Origin: Dryocola sp032000125
GTDB lineage: Bacteria > Pseudomonadota > Gammaproteobacteria > Enterobacterales > Enterobacteriaceae
Assembly: GCA_032000125.1 (NCBI GenBank)
Contig: DAMALH010000001.1
Location: forward strand, 1-64,000
Length of the DNA stretch: 64,000 nt
Reading direction: 5' to 3'
Shown: piece by piece, positions 1 through 8,391 of the stretch
Position numbering within the stretch: position 1 is the first letter of the stretch
How the letters are laid out: each line of letters starts with the position of its first letter
The notes under the pieces: generated by a model
Database searches by the model: none
What the model was told of the DNA's origin: nothing
Seen by the model: the letters and a program-made list of their open reading frames with translations, nothing else
Translations under genes and position numbers: made by a program

Positions 1-11
1 TGCCGTGTCAG

Positions 12-95
12 TGGAGGCGCAGTATAGGGATTTTTCGGAGGCTGACAACCCCTAATTTTAAAATAATTTCCAACCGAACATTTTTTAATCATAAC
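12..95 (-). promoter_or_regulatory. rRNA operon P1 promoter with UP element
   Basis: Read on the minus strand, TTGTCA (48-43) and TATACT (26-21) are separated by 16 bases, followed by a GC-rich discriminator and the block CACTGACACGG that is typical of enterobacterial rrn P1 promoters. The expected start is the A at position 12. The AT-rich stretch 53-95 fits an UP element. In E. coli gmhB lies directly upstream of rrnH in this orientation, so the 16S gene should begin a few hundred bases beyond the window edge. The 16-base spacer and GC discriminator are the features that make such promoters respond to ppGpp and DksA. Confidence 0.88.
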
Positions 96-103
96 GACGA
101 TTT

Positions 104-664
104 TTAGCGCGATCTAATCGCTTTTGGCAGGTCAGCCAGGCTATCAATAACGAAATCCGCTGCCGATTCTCCTTCCTCGGTTACCGGCTTGCCGCTACGT
201 ACCAGCACCTTTGTTCCTACTTTTGCGGCTGCCGCTGCCTGCATGTCTTCAACTTTATCGCCAACCATATAAGAAGCTGCCATATCAATGTGCAGATATT
301 CAGCGGCGGACAACAGCATACCCGGCTGCGGTTTGCGGCAATCGCATGACTGGCGAAACTCTTCTACAACAGCTTCCGGATGGTGCGGGCAATAATAGAT
401 ACCGTCGAGATCCACGCCGCGGTCAGCCAGAGACCAGTCCATCCATTCGGTCAGATTTTCAAAGTCATCTTCCGTGAACATGCCGCGGGCGATACCAGAC
501 TGGTTGGTGACCAGCACTAACGCATAGCCCATCTCTTTTAGTTCACGCATAGCGTCGATCACGCCATCGATAAATTCAAACTGGTCGACTTCATGGACGT
601 AACCATGATCGACATTAATAGTGCCATCGCGGTCGAGAAAAATAGCGGGTACGGACTGTGCCAC
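104..664 (-). CDS. gmhB: D-glycero-D-manno-heptose-1,7-bisphosphate 7-phosphatase
   Basis: GmhB is a cytosolic HAD-family phosphatase that removes the C7 phosphate of heptose bisphosphate while ADP-heptose for the LPS inner core is being made. The DxD motif (LDRDGT, Asp11 and Asp13) is at the N terminus, VTNQSG follows near residue 52, and a zinc-binding set CPHHP...CDC lies around residues 92-109. The start is GTG, with AGGAG seven bases upstream. The protein is 186 residues, slightly shorter at the C terminus than the E. coli one. It is divergent from metN and reads toward the rRNA operon, as in E. coli. Confidence 0.95.
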   Translation of the reverse strand: MAQSVPAIFLDRDGTINVDHGYVHEVDQFEFIDGVIDAMRELKEMGYALVLVTNQSGIARGMFTEDDFENLTEWMDWSLADRGVDLDGIYYCPHHPEAVVEEFRQSCDCRKPQPGMLLSAAEYLHIDMAASYMVGDKVEDMQAAAAAKVGTKVLVRSGKPVTEEGESAADFVIDSLADLPKAIRSR

Positions 665-752
665 CTGGAAACTCCTGATACGGGATTATTATCCTTAGTA
701 TCGCATGATTTAGGGAGCGGGTGAGAACAGACAATCACGCCCCGATTGATTT

Positions 753-776
753 AGACGTCTGGATGCCTTAACATCC
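753..776 (+). promoter_or_regulatory. MetJ operator (tandem met boxes)
   Basis: A perfect 8-base met box AGACGTCT (753-760) is followed without a gap by two degenerate boxes, GGATGCCT (5 of 8 matches) and TAACATCC (4 of 8). MetJ with S-adenosylmethionine binds such tandem boxes cooperatively. The site is about 80 bases upstream of metN, so the methionine importer should be repressed when methionine is plentiful. Confidence 0.85.
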
Positions 777-853
777 ATATCGATGACGGTCATCGCCCGT
801 TGTCGGCAGTAGAAAATGCCACGGCTAACTCTTATACGATAATAAATAACCTA

Positions 854-1885
854 ATGATTAAACTTTCAAACATCACCAAAGTGTTTCAGCAAGGGAACCG
901 CACCATACAGGCGTTGAACAACGTCAGCCTGCATGTTCCTGCCGGGCAAATTTATGGCGTGATTGGCGCATCCGGCGCGGGGAAGAGTACTCTGATCCGT
1001 TGCGTGAACCTGCTTGAGCGTCCAACGCAGGGCTCTGTACTGGTCGATGGCCAGGAGCTGACGACGCTGTCTGAAGGTCAATTGACGAAAGCTCGCCGCC
1101 AGATTGGCATGATCTTCCAGCACTTTAACCTGCTTTCGTCCCGCACCGTTTTCGGCAATGTCGCCTTACCGCTGGAGCTCGACAATACGCCGCGCGAAGA
1201 GATCAAACGTCGCGTCATCGAGCTTTTGGATCTTGTCGGCTTAAGTGAAAAGCATGACGCCTATCCGGCTAACCTTTCTGGCGGGCAAAAACAGCGTGTA
1301 GCTATTGCTCGTGCGCTGGCCAGCAATCCGAAAGTGTTGCTGTGCGATGAAGCCACCAGCGCGCTCGATCCTGCCACTACCCGTTCCATTCTCGAATTGT
1401 TAAAAGACATTAATCGTCGTCTTGGCTTAACCATTCTACTTATCACCCACGAAATGGATGTGGTGAAGCGTATCTGTGACTGCGTAGCGGTTATCAGCGA
1501 CGGCGAACTTATTGAACAGGACACCGTAAGCGAGGTGTTCTCCCATCCGAAGACCCCGCTGGCGCAGCAGTTTATTCAGTCCACCCTGCACCTGGACATT
1601 CCGGAAGATTATGCTCAACGTCTGGGCGCAGAAAAACGCGATGAAGCGGTTCCCTTATTGCGCCTGGAATTTACCGGCCAGTCAGTTGATGCGCCTTTAC
1701 TTTCAGAGACAGCCCGCACCTTTAACGTCAACAGCAACATTATTAGTGCGCAGATGGATTACGCCGGCGGCGTGAAGTTCGGCATTATGCTGTGCGAGAT
1801 GCATGGTGAACATCACAACACGGAAGCCGCCATCGCCTGGCTGCAAGAACAACATGTAAAAGTAGAGGTGCTGGGTTATGTCTGA
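854..1885 (+). CDS. metN: D/L-methionine ABC transporter ATP-binding protein
   Basis: MetN is the ATPase of the MetNIQ importer for L- and D-methionine. Walker A (GASGAGKST) is at about residues 38-46, the LSGGQ signature near 139 and Walker B (LLCDEATSALD) near 160. The last 90 or so residues form the C-terminal regulatory domain through which cytoplasmic methionine inhibits transport. I chose the ATG at 854 because it gives 343 residues beginning MIKLSNITKVF, as in E. coli. An in-frame TTG at 800 would add 18 unconserved residues. The Shine-Dalgarno sequence is poor. The end overlaps metI by 8 bases. Confidence 0.97.
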   Translation: MIKLSNITKVFQQGNRTIQALNNVSLHVPAGQIYGVIGASGAGKSTLIRCVNLLERPTQGSVLVDGQELTTLSEGQLTKARRQIGMIFQHFNLLSSRTVFGNVALPLELDNTPREEIKRRVIELLDLVGLSEKHDAYPANLSGGQKQRVAIARALASNPKVLLCDEATSALDPATTRSILELLKDINRRLGLTILLITHEMDVVKRICDCVAVISDGELIEQDTVSEVFSHPKTPLAQQFIQSTLHLDIPEDYAQRLGAEKRDEAVPLLRLEFTGQSVDAPLLSETARTFNVNSNIISAQMDYAGGVKFGIMLCEMHGEHHNTEAAIAWLQEQHVKVEVLGYV

Positions 1886-2531
1886 GCCAATGATGTGGTT
1901 ACTCCTTAAAGGAGTCTATGAAACGCTGGCGATGACCTTCGTATCCGGCTTCTTTGGTTTTGTTATCGGTTTGCCGGTAGGCGTGCTGCTTTATATAACG
2001 CGTCCCGGACAGATTAGCGCGAACGTGAAGCTCTACCGCGCGATGTCAGCGCTGGTAAATATCTTCCGCTCCATTCCTTTTATCATCCTGCTGGTATGGA
2101 TGATTCCTTTTACCCGCGCGATAGTGGGCACATCCATCGGGCTACAGGCAGCTATTGTGCCGCTGACCGTGGGCGCCGCTCCTTTCATCGCACGTATGGT
2201 AGAGAATGCGCTGCTGGAAATCCCATCCGGCCTGATTGAAGCATCCCGCGCTATGGGCGCAACGCCTATGCAGATTATCCGCAAAGTCCTGCTGCCAGAA
2301 GCGCTGCCGGGCCTCGTCAATGCGGCCACTATCACCTTAATTACGCTGGTAGGTTACTCAGCTATGGGCGGCGCGGTCGGCGCAGGCGGCCTGGGACAGA
2401 TTGGTTATCAGTATGGTTATATCGGTTATAACGCTACCGTGATGAATACGGTATTAGTGTTACTGGTGGTATTGGTGTATTTAATTCAGCTATCAGGCGA
2501 TCGTATCGTCCGGGCTGTTACTCACAAATAA
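1878..2531 (+). CDS. metI: D/L-methionine ABC transporter permease
   Basis: MetI is the inner-membrane permease of the methionine importer, working as a dimer with MetN. The 217 residues contain five predicted membrane helices. The EAA-type coupling loop is seen around EASRAMGATPMQIIRKVLLPEALPG (near residues 120-144). The gene starts inside the end of metN (8-base overlap), which suggests translational coupling. It ends 44 bases before metQ. Near-identity in remembered sequence and unchanged operon order make the call secure. Confidence 0.97.
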   Translation: MSEPMMWLLLKGVYETLAMTFVSGFFGFVIGLPVGVLLYITRPGQISANVKLYRAMSALVNIFRSIPFIILLVWMIPFTRAIVGTSIGLQAAIVPLTVGAAPFIARMVENALLEIPSGLIEASRAMGATPMQIIRKVLLPEALPGLVNAATITLITLVGYSAMGGAVGAGGLGQIGYQYGYIGYNATVMNTVLVLLVVLVYLIQLSGDRIVRAVTHK

Positions 2532-2575
2532 GACGTTCAACACAACATCATTTTTACTCAAGTTAAGGAAGGGAT

Positions 2576-3391
2576 ATGTCTTTTAAATTTAAAACCTTTG
2601 CGGCGGTTGGTGCTTTGATTGGTTCACTGGCTCTGGCGGGCTGTGGTCAGGATGAAAAAGATCCAAACCATATTAAAGTTGGCGTTATTGTGGGTGCTGA
2701 GCAGCAGGTTGCTGAAGTGGCGCAGAAAGTGGCCAAAGAGAAGTATGGTCTGGATGTTGAGCTGGTCTCCTTCAACGATTACGTGCTGCCAAACGAAGCG
2801 CTGAGCAAAGGCGATATCGACGCTAACGCCTTCCAGCACAAACCTTACCTCGATCAGCAGATCAAAGATCGCGGCTATAAGCTGGTATCCGTAGGCAACA
2901 CCTTCGTTTACCCAATTGCGGGCTACTCCAAAAAAATCAAATCGCTGGATGAGCTGCAAAACGGCGCGCAGGTAGCCCTGCCAAACGACCCAACGAACCT
3001 TGGCCGTTCTTTGCTGCTGCTGCAAAAACAAGGCCTCATCAAGCTGAAAGACGGCGTTGGTCTGCTGCCGACTGTCCTGGACGTTACCGAGAATCCAAAA
3101 AATCTGAAGCTGGTTGAGCTGGAAGCGCCGCAGCTGCCACGTTCCCTGGACGATGCGCAGATTGCCCTGGCGATTATTAACACCACCTATGCAAGCCAGA
3201 TTGGCCTGACGCCGGCTAAAGACGGTATCTTTGTTGAAGATAAAGAATCCCCTTACGTGAATCTGATCGTAACTCGCGAAGACAATAAAGATGCAGAAAA
3301 CGTGAAGAAATTCGTCGAGGCCTATCAGTCTGACGAAGTTTATGATGCGGCAAATAAAGTCTTTAACGGCGGTGCGGTTAAAGGCTGGTAA
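2576..3391 (+). CDS. metQ: D/L-methionine-binding lipoprotein
   Basis: MetQ binds methionine in the periplasm and delivers it to MetNI. The N terminus is a lipoprotein signal with lipobox LALAGC and acylated Cys23. The remaining residues form an NlpA-family binding protein; the total is 271 residues, as in E. coli. The residue after the cysteine is Gly, with no Asp inner-membrane retention signal visible at +2. The start follows AAGGAAGGG. It is the last gene of metNIQ, and a strong terminator follows. Confidence 0.97.
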   Translation: MSFKFKTFAAVGALIGSLALAGCGQDEKDPNHIKVGVIVGAEQQVAEVAQKVAKEKYGLDVELVSFNDYVLPNEALSKGDIDANAFQHKPYLDQQIKDRGYKLVSVGNTFVYPIAGYSKKIKSLDELQNGAQVALPNDPTNLGRSLLLLQKQGLIKLKDGVGLLPTVLDVTENPKNLKLVELEAPQLPRSLDDAQIALAIINTTYASQIGLTPAKDGIFVEDKESPYVNLIVTREDNKDAENVKKFVEAYQSDEVYDAANKVFNGGAVKGW

Positions 3392-3424
3392 ATTTCCCTT
3401 TCACTCTTTTTGCGTAAATAATCA

Positions 3425-3455
3425 AAGACGGGCTCATGCCCGTCTTGTTATTTTT
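3425..3455 (+). terminator. Rho-independent terminator of metNIQ
   Basis: A perfect 9-bp stem (AAGACGGGC / GCCCGTCTT) with the four-base loop TCAT is followed by GTTATTTTT. It lies 33 bases after the metQ stop and separates the methionine operon from rcsF. Confidence 0.88.
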
Positions 3456-3505
3456 GCAAGAGCTTGATTCAATATTCCCGATTTATCATTCATTGAGGAA
3501 AAATT

Positions 3506-3910
3506 ATGCGTGCTTTACCGATCTGTTTATTAGCAGTCATGCTGAGCGGCTGTTCTATGCTAAGCAGATCCCCCGTTGAACCCGTTCAAAGCACCGCAAC
3601 ACCCGCGAAAGCTGAACCTGCAAAACCTAAAGCGTCGCGTCCGGCTCCGGTAAAAATCTATACCAATGCAGAAGACCTGGTCGGTAAACCGTTCCGTGAC
3701 CTCGGCGAAGTCAGCGGCGAATCTTGCCAGGCAAGTAATCAGGACTCCCCGCCGAATATCCCAACCGCACGCAAACGTCTGCAGGTTAACGCATCAAAAA
3801 TGAAAGCGAACGCGGTGCTATTGCACAGTTGTGACGTTACCAGCGGTACGCCAGGCTGCTATCGCCAGGCGGTTTGCGTTGGTTCTGCGCTGAACGTTTC
3901 GGAAAAATGA
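3506..3910 (+). CDS. rcsF: Outer-membrane lipoprotein, sensor of the Rcs phosphorelay
   Basis: RcsF detects outer-membrane and peptidoglycan damage and activates the RcsCDB phosphorelay. The signal peptide ends in lipobox MLSGC with acylated Cys16. A Pro/Lys/Ala-rich linker (about 25-50) precedes the folded domain. Four cysteines (in ESCQAS, HSCDV, PGCYR and AVCVG) match the two nested disulfides of the E. coli protein. It has 134 residues. Its TGA overlaps the ATG of trmO in ATGA, so the two are co-transcribed. RcsF reaches the surface through BamA, encoded at 22514-24931. Confidence 0.96.
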   Translation: MRALPICLLAVMLSGCSMLSRSPVEPVQSTATPAKAEPAKPKASRPAPVKIYTNAEDLVGKPFRDLGEVSGESCQASNQDSPPNIPTARKRLQVNASKMKANAVLLHSCDVTSGTPGCYRQAVCVGSALNVSEK

Positions 3911-4614
3911 CGGCGTTCGCCTTTGAACAGATTGGTGTAATTCGCTCCCCGTACAAAGAGAAGTTTGCCGTACCGCGCCAGCCAGGCCTGGTGGCGGACG
4001 GAGGCGGCGAACTCCATTTGCTGCCGCCTTTCAATCTCGCCGATGCCGTGCGCGGCCTGGAAGGCTTTAGCCACCTGTGGCTGCTATTTGTCTTTCACCA
4101 GACCATGGAAGGCGGCTGGCGCCCAACCGTGCGCCCTCCTCGTCTTGGCGGCAATGCGCGTATGGGCGTCTTTGCCACGCGTTCAACCTTCCGCCCGAAT
4201 CCCATCGGCATGTCGCTGGTGGAGCTAAAAGGCATTCGCTGTGAGAAAAAGCAGGTGATTCTGGAGCTTGGCAGCCTGGATTTGGTTGACGGCACGCCGA
4301 TAGTCGACATCAAGCCCTATCTTCCGTTTGCCGAAGCGTTGCCTCAGGCCGTTGCGGGCTACGCCCAGGCCGCACCCGCGGCGGATATGCCGGTTTATTT
4401 CACCAACGATGTGCAGCAACGGTTAGCCAGGCTTGACGATACCTACCCGAATATCGAGCGCTTTATCCAGCAGGTGTTGGCCCAGGACCCTCGTCCCGCC
4501 TATCGTAAAGGCGAAGAAACGGGCAAAACTTATGCCGTAGCGCTGCTTGATTTCAATGTGCGCTGGCGCGTTACCGAGCAGGGTTCTGAAGTGTTTGCTG
4601 TTGAAGCTCGCTAA
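3907..4614 (+). CDS. trmO: tRNA (adenine(37)-N6)-methyltransferase (t6A37 methylation)
   Basis: TrmO (older names TsaA, YaeB) uses SAM to convert t6A37 to m6t6A37 in tRNA-Thr reading ACY codons. Family blocks seen are FEQIGVIRSPYKEKFAVPRQ at the N terminus, PPRLGGN, FATRSTFRPNPIGMS and DPRPAYRKG near the C terminus. The ATG at 3907 gives 235 residues and forms an ATGA overlap with rcsF. An in-frame ATG at 3874 would add eleven unconserved residues inside rcsF. It is a beta-barrel SAM enzyme with no Rossmann motif. Confidence 0.95.
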   Translation: MTAFAFEQIGVIRSPYKEKFAVPRQPGLVADGGGELHLLPPFNLADAVRGLEGFSHLWLLFVFHQTMEGGWRPTVRPPRLGGNARMGVFATRSTFRPNPIGMSLVELKGIRCEKKQVILELGSLDLVDGTPIVDIKPYLPFAEALPQAVAGYAQAAPAADMPVYFTNDVQQRLARLDDTYPNIERFIQQVLAQDPRPAYRKGEETGKTYAVALLDFNVRWRVTEQGSEVFAVEAR

Positions 4615-4632
4615 TTTATCGCCCCCTCTCTT

Positions 4633-4659
4633 TTGACATCCCTGCCACACTGGTAAACT
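4633..4659 (+). promoter_or_regulatory. Candidate proS promoter
   Basis: A perfect -35 hexamer TTGACA (4633-4638) is followed 15 bases later by TAAACT (4654-4659). The short spacer lowers confidence, and alternative -10 sequences overlap this one. It lies about 70 bases before the proS start and after the trmO stop. Confidence 0.45.
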
Positions 4660-4726
4660 AAACCACTTTTTTGAAGCAGGCTGCCTTGCAGCCGGTTATC
4701 AGCCGTTCAAATGGAACCGTAACAAC

Positions 4727-6445
4727 ATGCGTACTAGCCAATACCTGCTCTCCACTCTGAAGGAGACACCTGCCGACGCCGAAGTCATCAGCCATCAGTT
4801 GATGCTGCGCGCCGGGATGATCCGCAAACTTGCCTCCGGCTTATACACCTGGTTGCCGACCGGTTTGCGCGTCCTGAAAAAAGTCGAAAATATCGTGCGT
4901 GAAGAGATGAACAACGCCGGTGCCATCGAAATGTGCATGCCCGTTGTTCAACCCGCAGATTTATGGCAGGAGAGCGGTCGTTGGGAACAGTACGGTCCGG
5001 AACTGCTGCGTTTTGTCGATCGTGGCGATCGCCCATTTGTACTCGGTCCAACGCATGAAGAAGTCATCACCGATCTGATTCGTAACGAGCTGAGCTCTTA
5101 CAAACAGCTACCGCTGAACTTCTTCCAGATCCAGACCAAATTCCGTGACGAAGTGCGCCCACGCTTCGGCGTCATGCGCTCCCGCGAGTTCCTGATGAAA
5201 GATGCTTACTCTTTCCATACCTCTCAGGAATCCCTGCAGGAAACCTACGACGCGATGTATCAGGCCTACAGCAAAATCTTTACCCGCATGGGCCTGGATT
5301 TCCGCGCAGTGGAAGCGGATACCGGCTCCATCGGCGGCAGCGCATCTCATGAGTTCCAGGTGCTGGCGCAAAGCGGCGAAGACGACGTTATCTTCTCTAC
5401 AGAATCTGATTACGCTGCCAACATCGAATTTGCAGAAGCCGTGGCGCCTGCCGGCGGTCGCGCTGCGCCAACTGTAGAAATGACGCAGATCGATACCCCG
5501 AATGCAAAAACCATCGCTGAGCTGGTAGAGCAGTTCAATCTGCCGGTTGAGAAAACCGTGAAAACGCTGCTGGTCAAAGCGACCGAAGGCAGCGCTTATC
5601 CGCTGGTTGCGCTGTTGGTTCGCGGCGATCATGAGCTGAACGAAGTGAAAGCGGAGAAGCTGCCGCAGGTAGCAAGCCCGCTGACCTTCGCCACCGAAGC
5701 AGAGATCCGCGCCGTGGCTAACGCAGGCCCGGGTTCTCTCGGCCCGGTAAATCTGCCGGTTCCAGTAGTCATTGACCGCACCGTAGCGGCAATGAGCGAT
5801 TTCGCCGCTGGCGCAAACATCGACGGCAAACACTTTGTGGGTATCAACTGGGAGCGCGACGTAGCGCTGCCGCAGGTGGCGGATATCCGTAACGTAGTGG
5901 AAGGCGATCCAAGCCCGGACGGCAAAGGCACGCTGCTGATTAAACGCGGTATCGAAGTGGGCCACATCTTCCAGCTCGGCAGCAAGTATTCAGAAGCGAT
6001 GAAAGCGTCCGTTCAGGGTGAAGATGGCCGCAACCAGACGCTGACCATGGGCTGTTACGGAATCGGGGTTACGCGCGTTGTCGCTGCGGCAATTGAGCAG
6101 AACAACGACGAGCGTGGCATCCTGTGGCCGGACGCCATCGCCCCGTTCCAGGTCGCTATTCTGCCAATGAACATGCACAAATCTTTCCGCGTGAAAGAGC
6201 TGGCTGAAGAGCTTTACGCCACCCTGCGCGCCAAAGGTATTGACGTGCTGATGGACGACCGTAAAGAACGTCCGGGCGTGATGTTTGCGGATATGGAACT
6301 GATTGGTGTGCCACATACCGTGGTTATCGGCGACCGCAACCTCGACAGCGAAGAGGTCGAATATAAAAACCGCCGCGTCGGTGAAAAGCAGATGATCAAA
6401 ACCGGTGAAATCATTGATTTCCTGCTGGGCCAGATCCAGCGCTAG
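4727..6445 (+). CDS. proS: Prolyl-tRNA synthetase
   Basis: ProS charges tRNA-Pro. This is the bacterial 572-residue form. The N-terminal class II core includes motif 2 (FRDEVRPRFGVMRSREFLMKD, around 140-160). The editing (INS) domain, which hydrolyses Ala-tRNA-Pro, lies around 225-405 and includes the VEKTVKTLLVKA block. Motif 3 (GCYGIGVTRVVAAAIEQ) follows, then the anticodon-binding domain. The length equals that of E. coli. A shared terminator with nlpE follows. Confidence 0.98.
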   Translation: MRTSQYLLSTLKETPADAEVISHQLMLRAGMIRKLASGLYTWLPTGLRVLKKVENIVREEMNNAGAIEMCMPVVQPADLWQESGRWEQYGPELLRFVDRGDRPFVLGPTHEEVITDLIRNELSSYKQLPLNFFQIQTKFRDEVRPRFGVMRSREFLMKDAYSFHTSQESLQETYDAMYQAYSKIFTRMGLDFRAVEADTGSIGGSASHEFQVLAQSGEDDVIFSTESDYAANIEFAEAVAPAGGRAAPTVEMTQIDTPNAKTIAELVEQFNLPVEKTVKTLLVKATEGSAYPLVALLVRGDHELNEVKAEKLPQVASPLTFATEAEIRAVANAGPGSLGPVNLPVPVVIDRTVAAMSDFAAGANIDGKHFVGINWERDVALPQVADIRNVVEGDPSPDGKGTLLIKRGIEVGHIFQLGSKYSEAMKASVQGEDGRNQTLTMGCYGIGVTRVVAAAIEQNNDERGILWPDAIAPFQVAILPMNMHKSFRVKELAEELYATLRAKGIDVLMDDRKERPGVMFADMELIGVPHTVVIGDRNLDSEEVEYKNRRVGEKQMIKTGEIIDFLLGQIQR

Positions 6446-6461
6446 CTTTACTTGCTCGCAT

Positions 6462-6493
6462 AAAAAAGCCCTGCTTTCGCAGGGCTTTTTTTT
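6462..6493. terminator. Bidirectional terminator between proS and nlpE
   Basis: A stem of GCCCTGC / GCAGGGC with the loop TTTC is flanked by six A on the left and eight T on the right, so it can end transcription from proS (plus) and nlpE (minus). Its right side overlaps the nlpE stop codon region. In E. coli K-12 yaeF sits in this interval; nothing is there here. Confidence 0.9.
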
Positions 6494-7193
6494 ATCCGTT
6501 GGAGCAGTCTTTACCTGATTTAAACTTCGCGGCTTTATCCGCCACCAGCGTTTTTTGCAGCTCACCGCTGTCTGGCGAAGCCTGCAGGGTAAAGTGCGCT
6601 TCAATCATCAATAACACGGGCTGCATATCCTTGCCTCGCGCCGCTGCGTAGCCGCGTTCCAGCTCCGCATTGCTGGCTACCGCAAAAGTGCGGCCGGTTG
6701 CGCAGTCCTGGAATATCGCCGCGTCAGCCATGTACTTATACATCCCTTTCATCGCCATTGGCGTGGCGGGCAAAGCGTCGTTTGTTGGCTTCAGCGTATA
6801 ATCAAACTGCGACTCAATGGGATTGCCCTCGCGGTCGAGCATCTCAAGCCCGTCGGCCTGTGGACGGAAGTAGAGCTTTTCGCCGTCGCTTTCTGTCAGC
6901 ACCAGCTTATCCGCCGTGCGTGCCCAGCTACCATAAGAGGCAAATACCGCGGGTGATTTCGCGCCCTGATAGCGCTGGTTCATCACCCAGGTGCCGTCCT
7001 TCTCAAGAAACAGGGAGGTTTCGATGCCTTCGCAGTCTGCACAGGGCAGCAGGCCCTTATAGCTTTGCTGCATCGGTTTTAATTCGGCAGCCTGCGACGG
7101 TTGCAGCGTCTGTAGTTCGGCACGGTTATTACACCCAAAGAGGGCAAACAGGCTACAAGCGGCCAGTGCTGATAATAAAAGTTTTTTCACCAT
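6492..7193 (-). CDS. nlpE: Outer-membrane lipoprotein NlpE (copper and surface-adhesion sensor)
   Basis: NlpE (CutF) activates the Cpx envelope stress response on surface contact or when its own lipidation or disulfide formation fails. The lipobox FALFGC places the acylated cysteine at residue 21. A CxxC motif (LPCADCEG) lies near residue 53 in the N-terminal barrel. Two further cysteines (FQDCATG, GKDCSNG) in the C-terminal domain match the stress-sensing disulfide of E. coli. Its 233 residues compare with 236 there. It is the last gene of the yaeQ-arfB-nlpE group, 33 bases after arfB. Confidence 0.94.
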   Translation of the reverse strand: MVKKLLLSALAACSLFALFGCNNRAELQTLQPSQAAELKPMQQSYKGLLPCADCEGIETSLFLEKDGTWVMNQRYQGAKSPAVFASYGSWARTADKLVLTESDGEKLYFRPQADGLEMLDREGNPIESQFDYTLKPTNDALPATPMAMKGMYKYMADAAIFQDCATGRTFAVASNAELERGYAAARGKDMQPVLLMIEAHFTLQASPDSGELQKTLVADKAAKFKSGKDCSNG

Positions 7194-7226
7194 CTATTCC
7201 TTATGCTGGTTATCTCTGGCCCCTTT

Positions 7227-7646
7227 TCACTCGGGGCGGCGAACTTTACCGCGCAGCGATTTCGTGGTTGATTTTTGTGCTTTAGATGCCAGGCGCCGCT
7301 CTTTTGAAGCCCGCGTCGGCCTGGTCGCCCGGCGGCTTTTCTGCTCGGCGGTTAATTCCTTAATCAAGGAAACCAGGCGCGCCACGGCAGCCTCACGGTT
7401 CATCTCCTGGCTGCGGTATTCCTGCGCCTTTATCACCACCACGCCATCGGGTGTGATCAGATGATGGCTCGCCGCAAGCAGCCGCTCTTTATAATACTCC
7501 GGCAGGCTGGAAGCACGGATGTCAAAGCGCAGGTGAATAGCCGTTGAGGTTTTATTCACATGCTGACCACCCGCCCCCTGCGCCCGAATCGCCGTAATCG
7601 TTACTTCTTGCTCGGGTATGTCAACCGTTCGGGAAACGCTAATCAT
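7227..7646 (-). CDS. arfB: Alternative ribosome-rescue factor, peptidyl-tRNA hydrolase ArfB
   Basis: ArfB (YaeJ) releases peptides from ribosomes stalled on non-stop mRNA. It carries the release-factor catalytic motif GGQ (residues 26-28, in RAQGAGGQHVNKTST). Its basic C-terminal tail (RRATRPTRASKERRLASKAQK and onward) enters the empty mRNA channel. I chose the ATG at 7646 (139 residues), which matches the E. coli N terminus. That ATG shares a base with the yaeQ stop (TAATG), indicating coupled translation. An upstream in-frame start would add five residues inside yaeQ. Confidence 0.94.
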   Translation of the reverse strand: MISVSRTVDIPEQEVTITAIRAQGAGGQHVNKTSTAIHLRFDIRASSLPEYYKERLLAASHHLITPDGVVVIKAQEYRSQEMNREAAVARLVSLIKELTAEQKSRRATRPTRASKERRLASKAQKSTTKSLRGKVRRPE

Positions 7647-8188
7647 TAATGGCGAAGCCACGCGGTAAAGTGAATTTCAACGTTGTTTTCGGCATCGGAC
7701 AGCCAGATAGCGCCGTCCTGGATGGTCGCCTGCAGATTCATGCTGCGCGTGCCGAACTCGCTTAACTTAGCCAGTTGCTCATCGTCCAGATACCAGATGC
7801 TGAGGTTTTTAAACTGGCTCAGTTTGTTCTGATTTTGCTGCCACCATATTTCAGCCGCACGACTATTGTAGGTAAACAGCGCCACTTCCGCCGACTGGCT
7901 GCAGGCTTTTTTCACTCGACGCTCTTCCGGCAGGCCCAGCTCAATCCACAGGTCGATACCCAAATGGTCGTTGCGCTGCCAGATCTCCGGCTCTTCTTCC
8001 GCACTCAAACCACGGGTAAATTGCAGGCGTTCGTCGGCATATTTAATCCACGCCAGCAGGCGTAGCATCATGCGCTCCTGCGTTTCAGACGGATGGCGCG
8101 CAAGCGTCAGGTTACCGTCCAGGAACTTATTGCGATCGAGATCGGCAACGTTCACCATCGCTTTGTAGATCGTCGCTTTTAACGCCAT
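7646..8188 (-). CDS. yaeQ: YaeQ family protein (PD-(D/E)XK-like fold)
   Basis: This is a conserved enterobacterial cytosolic protein of unknown biochemical role. The family structurally resembles PD-(D/E)XK nucleases, and some homologues were reported to suppress loss of RfaH. It has 180 residues with no signal peptide or membrane segment. There are two adjacent ATG codons; the second (8188) lies seven bases after GGAG and gives the family N terminus MALKATIYK, so I prefer it. It heads the minus-strand group with arfB and nlpE and is divergent from yaeP. Confidence 0.93.
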   Translation of the reverse strand: MALKATIYKAMVNVADLDRNKFLDGNLTLARHPSETQERMMLRLLAWIKYADERLQFTRGLSAEEEPEIWQRNDHLGIDLWIELGLPEERRVKKACSQSAEVALFTYNSRAAEIWWQQNQNKLSQFKNLSIWYLDDEQLAKLSEFGTRSMNLQATIQDGAIWLSDAENNVEIHFTAWLRH

Positions 8189-8298
8189 CATACTTCTCCA
8201 GATTTATTTGGCGCTCATTGTAGCGAAAACCTTGTTAAAACGCTGTTGCGTATTCACAACCGCAGGTATTTACGCTGCTGATATCGGTTTCATGCCTG

Positions 8299-8307
8299 TG
8301 GTATAGT
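8299..8307 (+). promoter_or_regulatory. Extended -10 promoter for yaeP-rof
   Basis: TGG immediately followed by TATAGT (8302-8307) forms an extended -10 element. No good -35 is seen 17 bases upstream, which is acceptable for this class. The start would fall near 8314, giving a leader of about 78 bases that contains a small hairpin (AGTCT / AGACT) just before the AGGAGGG ribosome-binding site of yaeP. Confidence 0.5.
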
Positions 8308-8391
8308 CACCTTGCTAAACAGAGTTTATCTTCGTAGGCTTAAGTTTCATCCACAATTAAGTCTGAAGTCGAGACTCTGACAGGAGGGCGT

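Noticed and set aside
800..853. TTG start extending metN by 18 residues
   Set aside because: The extension is not conserved, while the ATG at 854 gives the exact E. coli length and N terminus.
5108..5965. 285-codon open frame antisense to proS
   Set aside because: It has no ribosome-binding site or recognisable motif, its composition is that of reversed codons of a conserved gene, and proS fills the whole interval.
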